A stretch of DNA of 64,000 nt. Origin: Bromus sterilis (taxonomy: Eukaryota > Streptophyta > Magnoliopsida > Poales > Poaceae). Position 1 is the stretch's first letter; each line of letters opens with the position of its first letter. Under the pieces are notes generated by a model. The model did no database searches. It had not been told where the DNA came from and saw only the letters and a program-made list of their open reading frames with translations. Both the position numbers and the translations under genes were made by a program. Where the stretch lies: the NCBI GenBank assembly GCA_950022295.1, contig OX465596.1:9300001-9364000 (forward strand). Direction: 5' to 3'. Shown here piece by piece: positions 34,979 to 44,589 of the stretch.

Positions 34979-35500
34979 TCCTCCGCCGGGACCCACGAGG
35001 CTGAAGCACAAGATGAAGAGGACTCTGACAAAGGGGAGGCTTCGAATGCTACCACTGAACAGACTCGGACTCTCCTGAAGGCCATCCCGCGTCGGATCGA
35101 CGTCTTGCTGAACTCTGTAGGTCGGACTGGCGCGGAAACCGCCCTCTAGACTGTGCTGAGCTGGTACCCTCAGGTGAAGCTCTCCCAACTCTACAGCCTC
35201 CGAGAAAATGCATCCGACCTGCTTGAGAAGACCTACACCGAGGTAAATCGGCTAGCCAGCACTATGGTGAACTGGTTCTCTCTGTACGAGTACACTCCGT
35301 ATCTCGACGAGGGAGGGAATCCGCTCGCTGCACCTTCAATCTCTGGCCTGGCCGAGGAGCTTTCTGATAGCGGCTCATCCCAAACATCTCCGAGATCCAA
35401 GCGGACTGGTGCCACATCTTCTGAAGCGCAATCGGAGCCAGATGCTGCGCATGCTGATCCGACTGCCCCGACTTCTAGCTCCGTGCCTCCGACTTCCTGA
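34979..35500 (+). pseudogene. Antisense extra ORF (aORF) of element D, truncated and with one stop
   Basis: The plus-strand frame opposes element D's pol. It is open from the element C border, reads ..TLLKAIPRRIDVLLNSVG.., hits TAG at 35147-35149, and continues as LSWYPQVKLSQLYSLRENAS.. to a stop at 35500. It ends in a Ser/Thr/Pro-rich tail. The helical, Leu-rich part looks like a real protein segment rather than chance coding. Extra ORFs in either orientation between integrase and 3' LTR are known in Tat elements such as Grande; their role is unknown. The 5' part has been cut off by element C. I could not identify a domain. Confidence 0.6.
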
Positions 35501-36303
35501 GCCATGCCCCCGACTATGTCACTTGCTGTAGTTTGCCGACGCTGGATCGGCCTTGTCTCATTTTGCTCTTCCGACTATTTGCTTGTAAGACATAATTTTA
35601 ATTCTGTCGACACCCACTGGGTGTGACTTCGATGTAATGAACTTATTCGGCCTTGGGCCTGCTATCTCTGATGCAATCCGATTGCTTGGTCTTTGTTTTT
35701 ACTTGTGCGATCAACTTTGCGTCTTTGTCGGTTTCCTTTATCGGTCTGCACTTGGGGATGTCTACCGTGTCTGCCTTACTGCCGCCATACGGTCTGCAAT
35801 CGGATCAACGGTAGATTACCAGCCAAGGTTCAATAAGATTTCTATTTTTCACACGACAAGGTTTAACGCAAAGGATTCTGCAACAGTGGGAGCCGATTGC
35901 TCGCTACCGGGTTTGATGCCTTGGTTTGCGGCGCAATCGGTAACTTTGTTTTATCGAATATGCCCTTGGTGGCGCGTTTCGAATTGTTTCCCGGGAACTT
36001 GCACTACCGACTGCAACAAATCGCAACCCTTCTCAATGCCACAAACCTTTTAGTGGTTTGCGCTTGAGCTAGGTGCCGAGTTGAGTGCTAGCCCACAGTC
36101 CCCGTGCCTCGATGGCCTATTCGCCTGACCTCGTGGTCGATCAGTCCCCGGGTGCGTTATGCACGTCTCGGGTATGACTGAGCGTTGCCGACTGAGGCTA
36201 GCTCTTCGAATGCAATTATATCAAGGTAATCGAATGCTCATTTTCAGAGGCATGATAGTTGTTACTGATTGTTTGCCGAATGGCTTACATAAAGTTCTGC
36301 CGC
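35501..36303 (-). other. Element D spacer between aORF and pol
   Basis: Non-coding as far as visible. It carries several CAATCGG/CCGATTG motifs like the rest of element D (for example near 35681, 35799, 35893 and 35932). No LTR or polypurine tract is found. Confidence 0.6.
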
Positions 36304-39300
36304 TCAACTATAGAACGGACATAACAACTCGGCGTTCCACGGCCGCTCCATCTCTGCTCCTAACGTGTCTTTGTGCCGAGTGCCCTTGGTGCAGTCGATC
36401 AGATAATAGGAGCTGTTCTTGAGCGCTCGGCTAATGACGAATGGCCCTTCCCAGGGTGAGGACAGCTTGTGATGCCCGTCTGACTTCTGAATTCGGCGCA
36501 ACACCATATCTCCCTCTCGGAAAGCGAGGGGACGGATCTTCTTGCTGTGGTAGTGCCGCAACTTCTGCTGATAGACTGCTGACCTGGACAAAGCCAACAT
36601 ACAAGCTTCTTCTTTGAGGTCGATGCCATCTTCTCGTGCCAATATGGCTTCTTCTTCAGTATATAGGGCATGCCGAGGTGAATCAAACTCAATGTCGGGT
36701 GGGATAACTGCTTCTGAGCCGTACACTAGGAAGAACGAAGTGAATCCAGTCGACCTGTTTGGTGTGGTCCTCAAGCTGAACAAGACTGTGGGAAGTTCTT
36801 CGATCCATGCTCCGGGTGCCCTCTCGAGTGGCTCCACCAATCGGGGTCTGATACCCGAGAGGATGAGACCATTTGCTCTTTCTACTTGACCATTTGACTG
36901 CGGATGCACCACAGATGCCAGATCAAGTCGGATGCCCTGCTGAGATGCATATCGAGCCAACGCGCCCTTTGCAAAATTTGTGTCGTTGTCGGTGACGATG
37001 CTGTTAGGCACACCGTATCTGCACACAATGTCGGCCACAAACCGAACCGCGGTCGGACCATCCAGCTTCTTGATCGGTCTGGCTTCAATCCACTTGGTAA
37101 ACTTATCCACTGCGACTAGAAGATGTGTCATGCCACTGCGAGCTCTCTTGAACGGTCCAACCATGTCCAAACCCCATACTGCAAACGGCCACGCTATTGG
37201 GATTTTCTTCAGTGCCGATGCTGGCTGATGACTTCTTGCCTTGAACCGCTGACAACCCTTGCAGTACTTCACCAAATTCTCAGCCGCTGCAAGCGCAGTC
37301 GGCCAGTAAAAACCATGTCGGAAAGCTTTGCTGGCGATGGCCTTTGCAGATGCATGATGACCGCATTCACCTTGATGAATGTCTCAGAGAAGCTCCAAAC
37401 CTCTGTCTTCTTCTACACATCTCTGAAAGACACCAGTTTCACTCTTGCGCACTAGCTCATTGTTGATTATTGTGTATGCCAAAGATCGGCGGCTTATTTG
37501 TCGTGACTCTGCTTCGTCTTCTGGGAGGACTCCATCTACTAGGAAATCTCTAATCGGTTGTGCCCATGATGGTGCGCTGAAAACTACCATTACCACTGCC
37601 TGCTGGGGTGGGACTACCTCTTGGATCTCAGTTCCTTGGCCACTGGCCTCCTGGATCTCGGCCTCTTGGACTTCTATCATTTCTACCTCTGCCTTTGAGC
37701 TGCCGATTGCGATGCCTGGCACGCATTCGGCAGCCCCTGGTGTCGACTTCTCGTTTGGAGCTGGAGCTTCATCATTGCAATCGGCAACTTCTGATATCAT
37801 TGGTTCTTCGGAGGTTGTGCCTCCTGGCATTGCCTCTGCTTGCTTCCCTTCGGCTTTGCTCTTCTCACGTCCCTTGGCAGCCCCTGGCTCGCAATCGGCA
37901 GCCCCTGGCTTGCAATCGGCAGCCCCTGGTGCTGTTGCCGAGACATCTTGGGCGCTGGACTGCTTCTTCACGGTTGCAAGTTTTGCCGGTTGAGCTTCTT
38001 CTGCCTTCTTCAATGCTTCAAGATCGGATTCTGAAATAAAAATGGACTCGGAATCTGGGGATGGTATGATGGATGGCTTCTTGATGTGCTCCAGCGACAC
38101 ACCTGGTGGGATAGCCTGCCTTGTTGAGCCGAGCTTGGACAACGCATCTGCTGCCTCGTTGTTTGCTCTGGGCAAATGATGGAACTCGCAACCTTCAAAG
38201 TACCCGCTGATCTGCTGCACCAGGAAGCGATAGCTTGCCATGTTTGCGTCCTTTGCATCCCAGGTGCCTGTGCATTGCTGTACAACCAGGTCGGAGTCAC
38301 CAAAGCATTCAATATTCCGAATACTGATTTCCTTGGCGAGCTTGATACCATGCACAAGGGCTTCGTACTCGGCGACATTGTTTGATGCTGCAAAGTGAAT
38401 CTGGAGCACATATTGCAGTTGATCTCCTCTTGGTGAAGTGAGTACCACGCCAGCCCCTAGGCCGCTCTTCATCTTGGAGCCGTCAAAGTGCATTCGCCAG
38501 AAATCCGACCCTGGGAGCTGCGGCATGTACTGAGTTTCAGCCCAATCCACCAGGAAATCGGCTAATGCTTGTGACTTGATTGCCGTTCTTGGCTCATATT
38601 GGATGCCATGGCTAGCGACTTCGATTGCCCATTTTGCCACTCTTCCGGTTGCATCTCTACTTCCCATGATGTCGGCCAGTGGAGCCGAGCTGACGACGGT
38701 GATCAAGTGAGCTTGAAAGTATGGCTTCAATCTCTTGGCTGCCATGTACACTCCATAGCACATCTTCTGATAGTGAGGGTAGTTCTGCTTGGATGCCGAG
38801 AGCACTTCGCTGATGTAATACACTGGACGCTGAATTTGCTGTGCCTTGTCCTTCTCGGGCCGCTCTACCACCATAACGGCGCTGATCACCCGATTAGTTG
38901 CCGCAATGTATAACATCATTGGCTCCTTCTCAATCGGGGCAGCCAGAATCGGTGCTGTGGAGAGCATGCGCTTGAGCTCTCGGAATTCTTCACTTGCTTG
39001 GGGGGTCCAGGTGAACTTCTTTTTCTTCTTCATCAATTGGTACAACGGGATTGCTTTTTCACCTAGCCGACTGAGGAATCGGCTGAGTGACGCGAGGCAA
39101 CCAGTGAACTTTTATACCTCCTTCAAGGTCTTGGGCTGTTCCATGCGCTCTATTGCGGCTATCTTCTCGGGATTGCATTCGATTCCTCTTTCGGAAACGA
39201 GAAACCCCAAGAGTTTGCCAGCCTGGACTCCAAAGACGCACTTCTCCGGATTGAGCTTGATCTGATAAGTTCTCAAATTTTCAAATGTTTCCCTGAGGTC

Positions 39301-42300
39301 ATCTAACAGCGTGACTCCCTTTTCCGACTTCACCACTAAATCGTCCACGTAAACGTGGAGATTTCTGCCGAGCTGAGAGTGTGTACATCTCTGAATCGTG
39401 CGCTGATAAGTGGCACCTCCATTCTTCAGACCAAACGGCATGGTGATATAGCAATAAGCTCCGAAAGGGGTTATAAATGAAGTCTTTATTTGATCTTCCA
39501 CAGCAAGTTTGATCTGGTGATAGCCAGCAGTAGCATCCAGAAAGGACAAAAGCTCGCAGCCGGCCGTAGAATCAATCACTTGATCAATACGGGGCAGAGC
39601 AAACGGGTCTTTTGGGAACGCCTTGTTCAGGCAAGTGTAATCGATACACATGCGCCAAGTCTTGTTCTTCTTCATGACAAGGACTGGATTCGCCAGCCAC
39701 TCGGGGTAAAACACCTCCATGATGAAACCTGCAGCTTGCAGCTTCACAACCTCTTCACCGATTGCTCTTCTCTTGTCTTCAGAGAAACGTCTCAAGGGTT
39801 GCTTGACCGGCTTAGAGCCTGGCCGAATATGTAGCTTGTGCTCGGCGAGTTCTCTCGGCACACCAGGCATGTCTTGTGGAGACCATGCAAAGATGTCCCG
39901 ATTCTCATGGAGAAACTCGATGAGCTCGCTTTCCTATTTATCGCTAAGTCCAGCTCCGACTACAACAAACTTGGTTGAGTCGGGGGGATCTAGAGCGATC
40001 TTCTTGTTGTCCTTGGCCGACTGAAAAGCCGATTCCTCATCTACTCTCTTTGCTGGGCCGACTGGAAGTGGATTCTTGTTCTGTGCTTGCGCCATTGCAA
40101 TCACCTTGCTGAGCTGACGCTTCTCCGTCTCAACCACTTGAGAATCAGCCAAACTGCTGCCAACGGATGTACACTCGAGGGACTTTCTGAAGTCCCCGGT
40201 GACAGTGATGACGCCGTTTGGCCCTGGGATCTTCATCTTTAGGTATGTCTGCTGTGCGTTGATCATGAACTTGGCAAACGCCGGCAATCCCAACAGAGCA
40301 TGGTAAGGACTACTGAGGTCGGCGACTTCAAACCAAATCGGCTCTCTCCTGAAGTTTTCTTCTGTGCCAAATATAACATCCAGCCGAATGCGACCCATGG
40401 GGGTGCAAGACAATCCAGGAACAATCCCATGGAAAGTCGTCCGACTGCGCTCCAGGTCCTTCTTTGTGAGCCCTAGCTTGATAAATATATCTCTGTACAG
40501 AATGTTGATTGTGCTTCCTCCATCAACGAGCACTCTAGAGAACTTGCATGAAAACCTTGGTCCTGCGAACAGAGCATCCACCACCAGCGGATAGTTGCCC
40601 GGATTCGGCAAAATGGTGGGATGATCTGCTCTTTCCCAGGATATAGGACATTCGGACCAATGCATAAACTGGGGAATCGGTGGCATAGTGGCATTAACCT
40701 CCTGAGCTCGGGCTCTCCGACTGCCCTTGTCTGTGGACTCGCTGGTGAAAATCATGTAGGCGGCGTCTTGCTGTGGGAACTGGTTCTGCTGTTGAGGCGG
40801 TCCTCTGTTCTGGGGTGGTGGGGGGTGGAGGTGGTAAAGCTTCTCCCTTCGCGATCCTTCTCACAAAGTCGCACCGCCGAGTGGTGTGCGCAGACGGCCT
40901 GCCAGGCGTGTTGTGCAATTTGCACGGTGCGTCCAGCATATCCTCGAAAGTGTACTTGGGCTTCATCTGTCCCGGGGGTCTCACATTTGGTCTCATCTTC
41001 CGACTGCCTCCCGCAGCCGCTGGATCTTCTTCGTTCTGGACAGCGGCCACCTGCCGACTGCCATACTGGGTATCAGGATGCTCGTCCTTGCGCTTTCCAT
41101 TGCTCTGCTGGTTGTGGTTGTTGTTGTTGTTGTTACGGTTGTTCTCTCTCCTTTCCTTCCGACTAAGGCCTTGGTTCCCTGTGTCCGACTGCGAGCCCCT
41201 GGTGACTGGATCACACCTCCAACTCCGAGCTGGATAGGGCGCATCGCAGAATCGGACATAGCAAACGCATTTGCCACCTTCATGAGCTCGGCGAGCGATG
41301 TGAAGTCTTTGCGGAGCAGCTTTTGTTTCAACATTGAGTAAGCCAGGCATCCATCTGTGAAGTACTGAATGGCCTGGATCTCATGGACTCCTTCGCATGA
41401 ATTCTTCAGCTTGATCCAGCGAGATAAGTAATCTCGGAGGGGCTCATCTTTGCCTTGCACACAAAGAGCTAGCTGCCGCGGGAGGTTGGGCCGCTCATAC
41501 ATGCTTGTGAAGTTGTGGATAAATGCACTCGTGAAGTCCTCCCAACAGTTCACACTGTCCTTGGGCAAACTGTTCAACCACGTCCGAGCCGAACCCTGCA
41601 GCATCAAAGGTGCATAGGGGACTGCTACACGCCGATTGCCTCTTGCAATGCGAACCGCGTCAGGTAATCGGACAGCCAGTCTTCAGGCTTCACAGAACCA
41701 TTGTACTTGGGAGTGTCTCTCGGCAGCGTGAAGCCTTTGGGAAACTTTTCAGTCCGAATACGATGACCAAAACATGATGGGTCAGCTTCTCCTTCTTCAT
41801 CCTCTTGAGCCTCCTTCTCCAGGAGCTCAATGCGGTGCCTTGCATCATTCTGGCCGATTTGGCGAGGGCCAAGTCGGGCGCTGATTGCTGGTCTTGGTGC
41901 CGATTGCTGTGGCATGTCATTGCACCTGCTGTTAACAGCTGGCTCTTCGATTCTTCTTCTTGCTGCTGGGGGTGGCCGATTGCTTCTGACCTTGCTCTCG
42001 TGCCGAGATGGAGCGGGTTGATGTCTGTTCTGCCGTGATGCATTCGGTCGCTGGCTAGCTCCCACATTCGGCCTCACAGTTCCTCTCGACGCCCCGGGTT
42101 CTGCATTTTGATTATCCATTGCAACGAGCCTCTGCTCCTTTGCGGCTGCCAACAGCTCACGCATTCGGCGCGACTGCTCGCGCCGCTCATCTCCCTCCAG
42201 GTCTTCTAGCTCAAGTGCTATTTTCTCGGCTGCTCTCAGGTTCTTGTCCGGCGTGCTGTACGTCGGCCTTTGGATGAATGCTGACTGCGCCGGTTGCTCC

Positions 42301-42686
42301 GGTTGTACCGGCCTCCTTGGACGCTCCGGCTGCTCGGCTCCCGACAGCTGCTGGTGGACTGCCCTGCCTCGGCTCCTCAGATCTTCCAGGACGGCGGGCT
42401 CAATCGGCCGGCACGGTCCTGCATGTGCTGCGTTGTATTCCCTTGTGATGGCTCCCAGCCTGCGCTCTTCTGCCAGCACCTGCTCAGCCCTGCGAGCCAG
42501 AGCGAGCCGTGCTGTTTCTAGCTCCGTGTGCACCTGCTTCGGATCACCATTCCTGTTCACGGGTGTGTATAACATATCCCGTAACGCACTGGTGCCGATT
42601 CGCTCTGCAGCGTCAGCTACCTCCTTAGCCTTTCTAGCTGCACTCGCAGGGTCGCGGTTGGTTGACGAGGATGCTCCCGCCATCAT
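36304..42686 (-). pseudogene. Gag-Pol of element D, with frameshifts and stops
   Basis: Gag begins near MMAGASSSTNR (42686; the frame is open upstream to 43049, overlapping the primer site, so the start is uncertain). The reading frame shifts near 41640, 41210 and 40790. Gag ends with a YTFEDMLDAPCKLH segment; protease has VDGGSTINIL; reverse transcriptase has the YVDD motif at 39340-39351. A normal RNase H is followed by an archaeal-type RNase H (FDGSKMKSGLGAG, near 38480). A long linker with a 7-residue repeat precedes integrase, which keeps an HHCC finger and a DD35E triad (Asp codons near 37167 and 36990, Glu near 36882). In-frame stops at 39934, 39112 and 37384 replace positions where related proteins have Gln, Gln and Arg. 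The C-terminus is complete (ERPWNAELLCPFYS). It cannot yield a full polyprotein. Confidence 0.88.
37876..37935 (-). repeat. 21-bp repeat encoding PGAADC-type heptapeptides
   Basis: GGCAGCCCCTGGCTCGCAAT plus C recurs with period 21 at 37876, 37897 and (partly) 37918. On the coding strand it gives PGAADCK/PGAADCE/PGAAKGR in the linker between the second RNase H and integrase. Confidence 0.85.
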
Positions 42687-43000
42687 GACGGCGGCGTGCA
42701 CTCGGCCGTCCTCTCTGCCGGGCGCTGCGCTGCAGCCCCTGGTCGAGAGCGGGTCCGTAGCGCACGAGAAGATACGAATCTCTCCGGGATACGCCTCGGG
42801 GTAGCTGCTGATGAAGAGGCGATGGCTGCCGACCTGCAGCGACACACCGGGCGGCAGGGGTGCTCCAGCCATGTACCGCGCCGAGTAGTCCACCACGTAA
42901 TCGATTGCCCCACGCCTTAGAATCAGGCCAGAGGCGTGGCTACCGCCTGATGCAGAGGAAAATCCCGTCCGGATCTTTACTCCAGTCGACGCCTCGGTTT

Positions 43001-43018
43001 GCCCCATGGTGGGCGCCA
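43001..43018 (-). other. Element D primer-binding site
   Basis: On the minus strand TGGCGCCCACCATGGGGC follows two bases after the LTR end. This resembles the tRNA-Arg-type primer site of Tat/RIRE2-like elements. Confidence 0.8.
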
Positions 43019-43020
43019 AC

Positions 43021-44031
43021 TGTCGTCGATATGTGACGTCAGATGCCATGGGATGGCTAAAGTGAGGGGAAGACGCGAGGGAGAGGATGTCGATGGTGCC
43101 GGAATCGGGTTGGGTACAAGCACGGTAAAGGACACCACAATGTACCCAGGTTCGGGGCTCTCCGGAGAGATAACACCCCTACTCCTGCTTGTCTCTTATA
43201 TATCAATGCTCTAGCTACAATAACTGCTTCTCTATCTTCTCAGGGGAAGGTGAGCGCCGTCGCCGTGGGCAAGGCTCTCTCCTGCTTCCCTGAGGAGTTA
43301 CTACTAGCAGTAAATGAACAGAGAGGAGAATGAGTGAATGGTGATATTGAGCGGGTCGTCCCCCACGTAGGAGGGGTACCCGGGCTCTTATAGTATGAGC
43401 CTAGGGTACTTCGGTAACTTCACTGCCGAATGGGCCCAGCTGTCATCCTCTAATCGGCCTGGGCCCACCGACTGCTCCTCTCCGGGTGATCCGGATCCTA
43501 CGAGCGGCGGCCCATGCTGTAGACCCATAGGGCATGGGGATGAACAGTGGAGCTAGGAGGTGCGGTCTTGTTGCCCTGTCCGCGGAATCGGCGGAGAGGT
43601 CGACAAAGTATCTCCACCAGATCTTCGACATAACTGGGCCTTCCTGCCACCCAGATATCTCGGGATAGTGCATTTATGACCTCGTAATCATACCCCCGAC
43701 TGGCGTCGGGGTCAACTTCCTCCAAGGGTAGTAGGCTATTCTGATTGCGCCTGGGCCGACTGGTGGTCCTTGGCAAGGTCGATTGCTCTGGGCAATCGGC
43801 CTTCCAGGTGCCTGCCTCGGCCCAGCTGCGGACCAATCGGATGATCGTCTTTGTGAAGGAGTGGACCGATTGCGCCTGGGCCGACTGCCGGCATTTGATA
43901 CGGCTGATTGCCTCGGAGCAATCGGCCGTACATCTGCCCAGCTCGGCCCAGCTGCGGCCCAATCGGTCCCTCCTTGTCTTGAAAGATTGCTTCTTCTTGG
44001 GTTAGCCTACCCGGGTACCAATCCCCCGACA
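43021..44031 (-). repeat. Element D 5' LTR (1,011 bp)
   Basis: The plus-strand ends TGTCG and CGACA are inverted copies. Inside are two direct repeats of about 125 bp (starting GATTGCGCCTGGGCCGACTG at 43743 and 43868), dense in CAATCGG and CCGATTG. Confidence 0.87.
43385..43393 (-). promoter_or_regulatory. Probable TATA box of element D
   Basis: On the minus strand CTATAAGAG is followed by a GC-rich GCCCGGGTACC, the usual layout of a plant LTR core promoter. Confidence 0.5.
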
Positions 44032-44123
44032 CCTTGTCTGCTTAGACAAGTGGGTACGGCTCTCGGCTCTCCATGTGATTGTATCGTGACTGGAATTACA
44101 TACGCATACCCCGGGTCTCGACA
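44032..44123 (+). repeat. Element E left LTR remnant
   Basis: It starts with CCTTG, the expected target duplication of element D, and ends CCCGGGTCTCGACA. It aligns with the complement of 31073-31165 in element C. Confidence 0.85.
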
Positions 44124-44127
44124 GACT

Positions 44128-44139
44128 TGGTATCGGAGC
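44128..44139 (+). other. Element E primer-binding site (initiator tRNA-Met, one mismatch)
   Basis: TGGTATCGGAGC differs from the standard TGGTATCAGAGC by A to G. The leader 44140-44589 has no recognised gene. Confidence 0.85.
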
Positions 44140-44589
44140 AGGACTGTCTATAGGCTTATCAAACCTTTGGTCGAAGTCGAGTCTAGCATTCTATAGTTAT
44201 ATAGTTACTATGGGTATAAGGGGACAACGTAAGGCTTCTTTTTCTCCTTACCCTCATCTCTGAGTTCTGAGTCACCTCATCTTTTCTACGGGAAGATAGG
44301 ACTAGGCTCATCTATGTCTTACTAGAACATATCGTTGAGTGCTTCCATGTAGCCGTAGGATTGTTGTGGTCGTCCAGAGTCTCCGTGTTTTGAGTTCCTT
44401 GAAGAAGTTCTGTCCAATATCCTCAAGGTTGTTTCATTTTCCATCCCGGTGTAGCCGTTACGCTGCCCGATTTTTCCGTGTTCCTTGGAATCTTTGCCTT
44501 TGCATTACAATCTTTTCCTCCTAGTCATGTCCTCTTATCTTTGTTTCCATCGTAAAACCTGTTCTGATTATTGATATTTATCACACAGG

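Larger units (their letters stand above)
34978..44031 (-). mobile_element. Element D: Tat-lineage Gypsy retrotransposon, 3' LTR missing
   Basis: On the minus strand: LTR (43021-44031), primer site of the TGGCGCCCACC type, Gag, protease, reverse transcriptase, two RNase H modules, integrase, then a downstream region with an ORF in the opposite direction. Dual RNase H and an extra ORF after pol are Tat-lineage hallmarks. No second LTR is present; the element ends where element C's LTR begins. At the other end the five bases CCTTG (44032-44036) belong to element E's LTR, showing that D is inserted in E. Confidence 0.9.

Noticed and set aside
35637..36053. 138-residue plus-strand frame after the element D antisense ORF
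   Set aside because: No conserved domain, separated by non-coding sequence, and codon content looks random; I regard it as chance.
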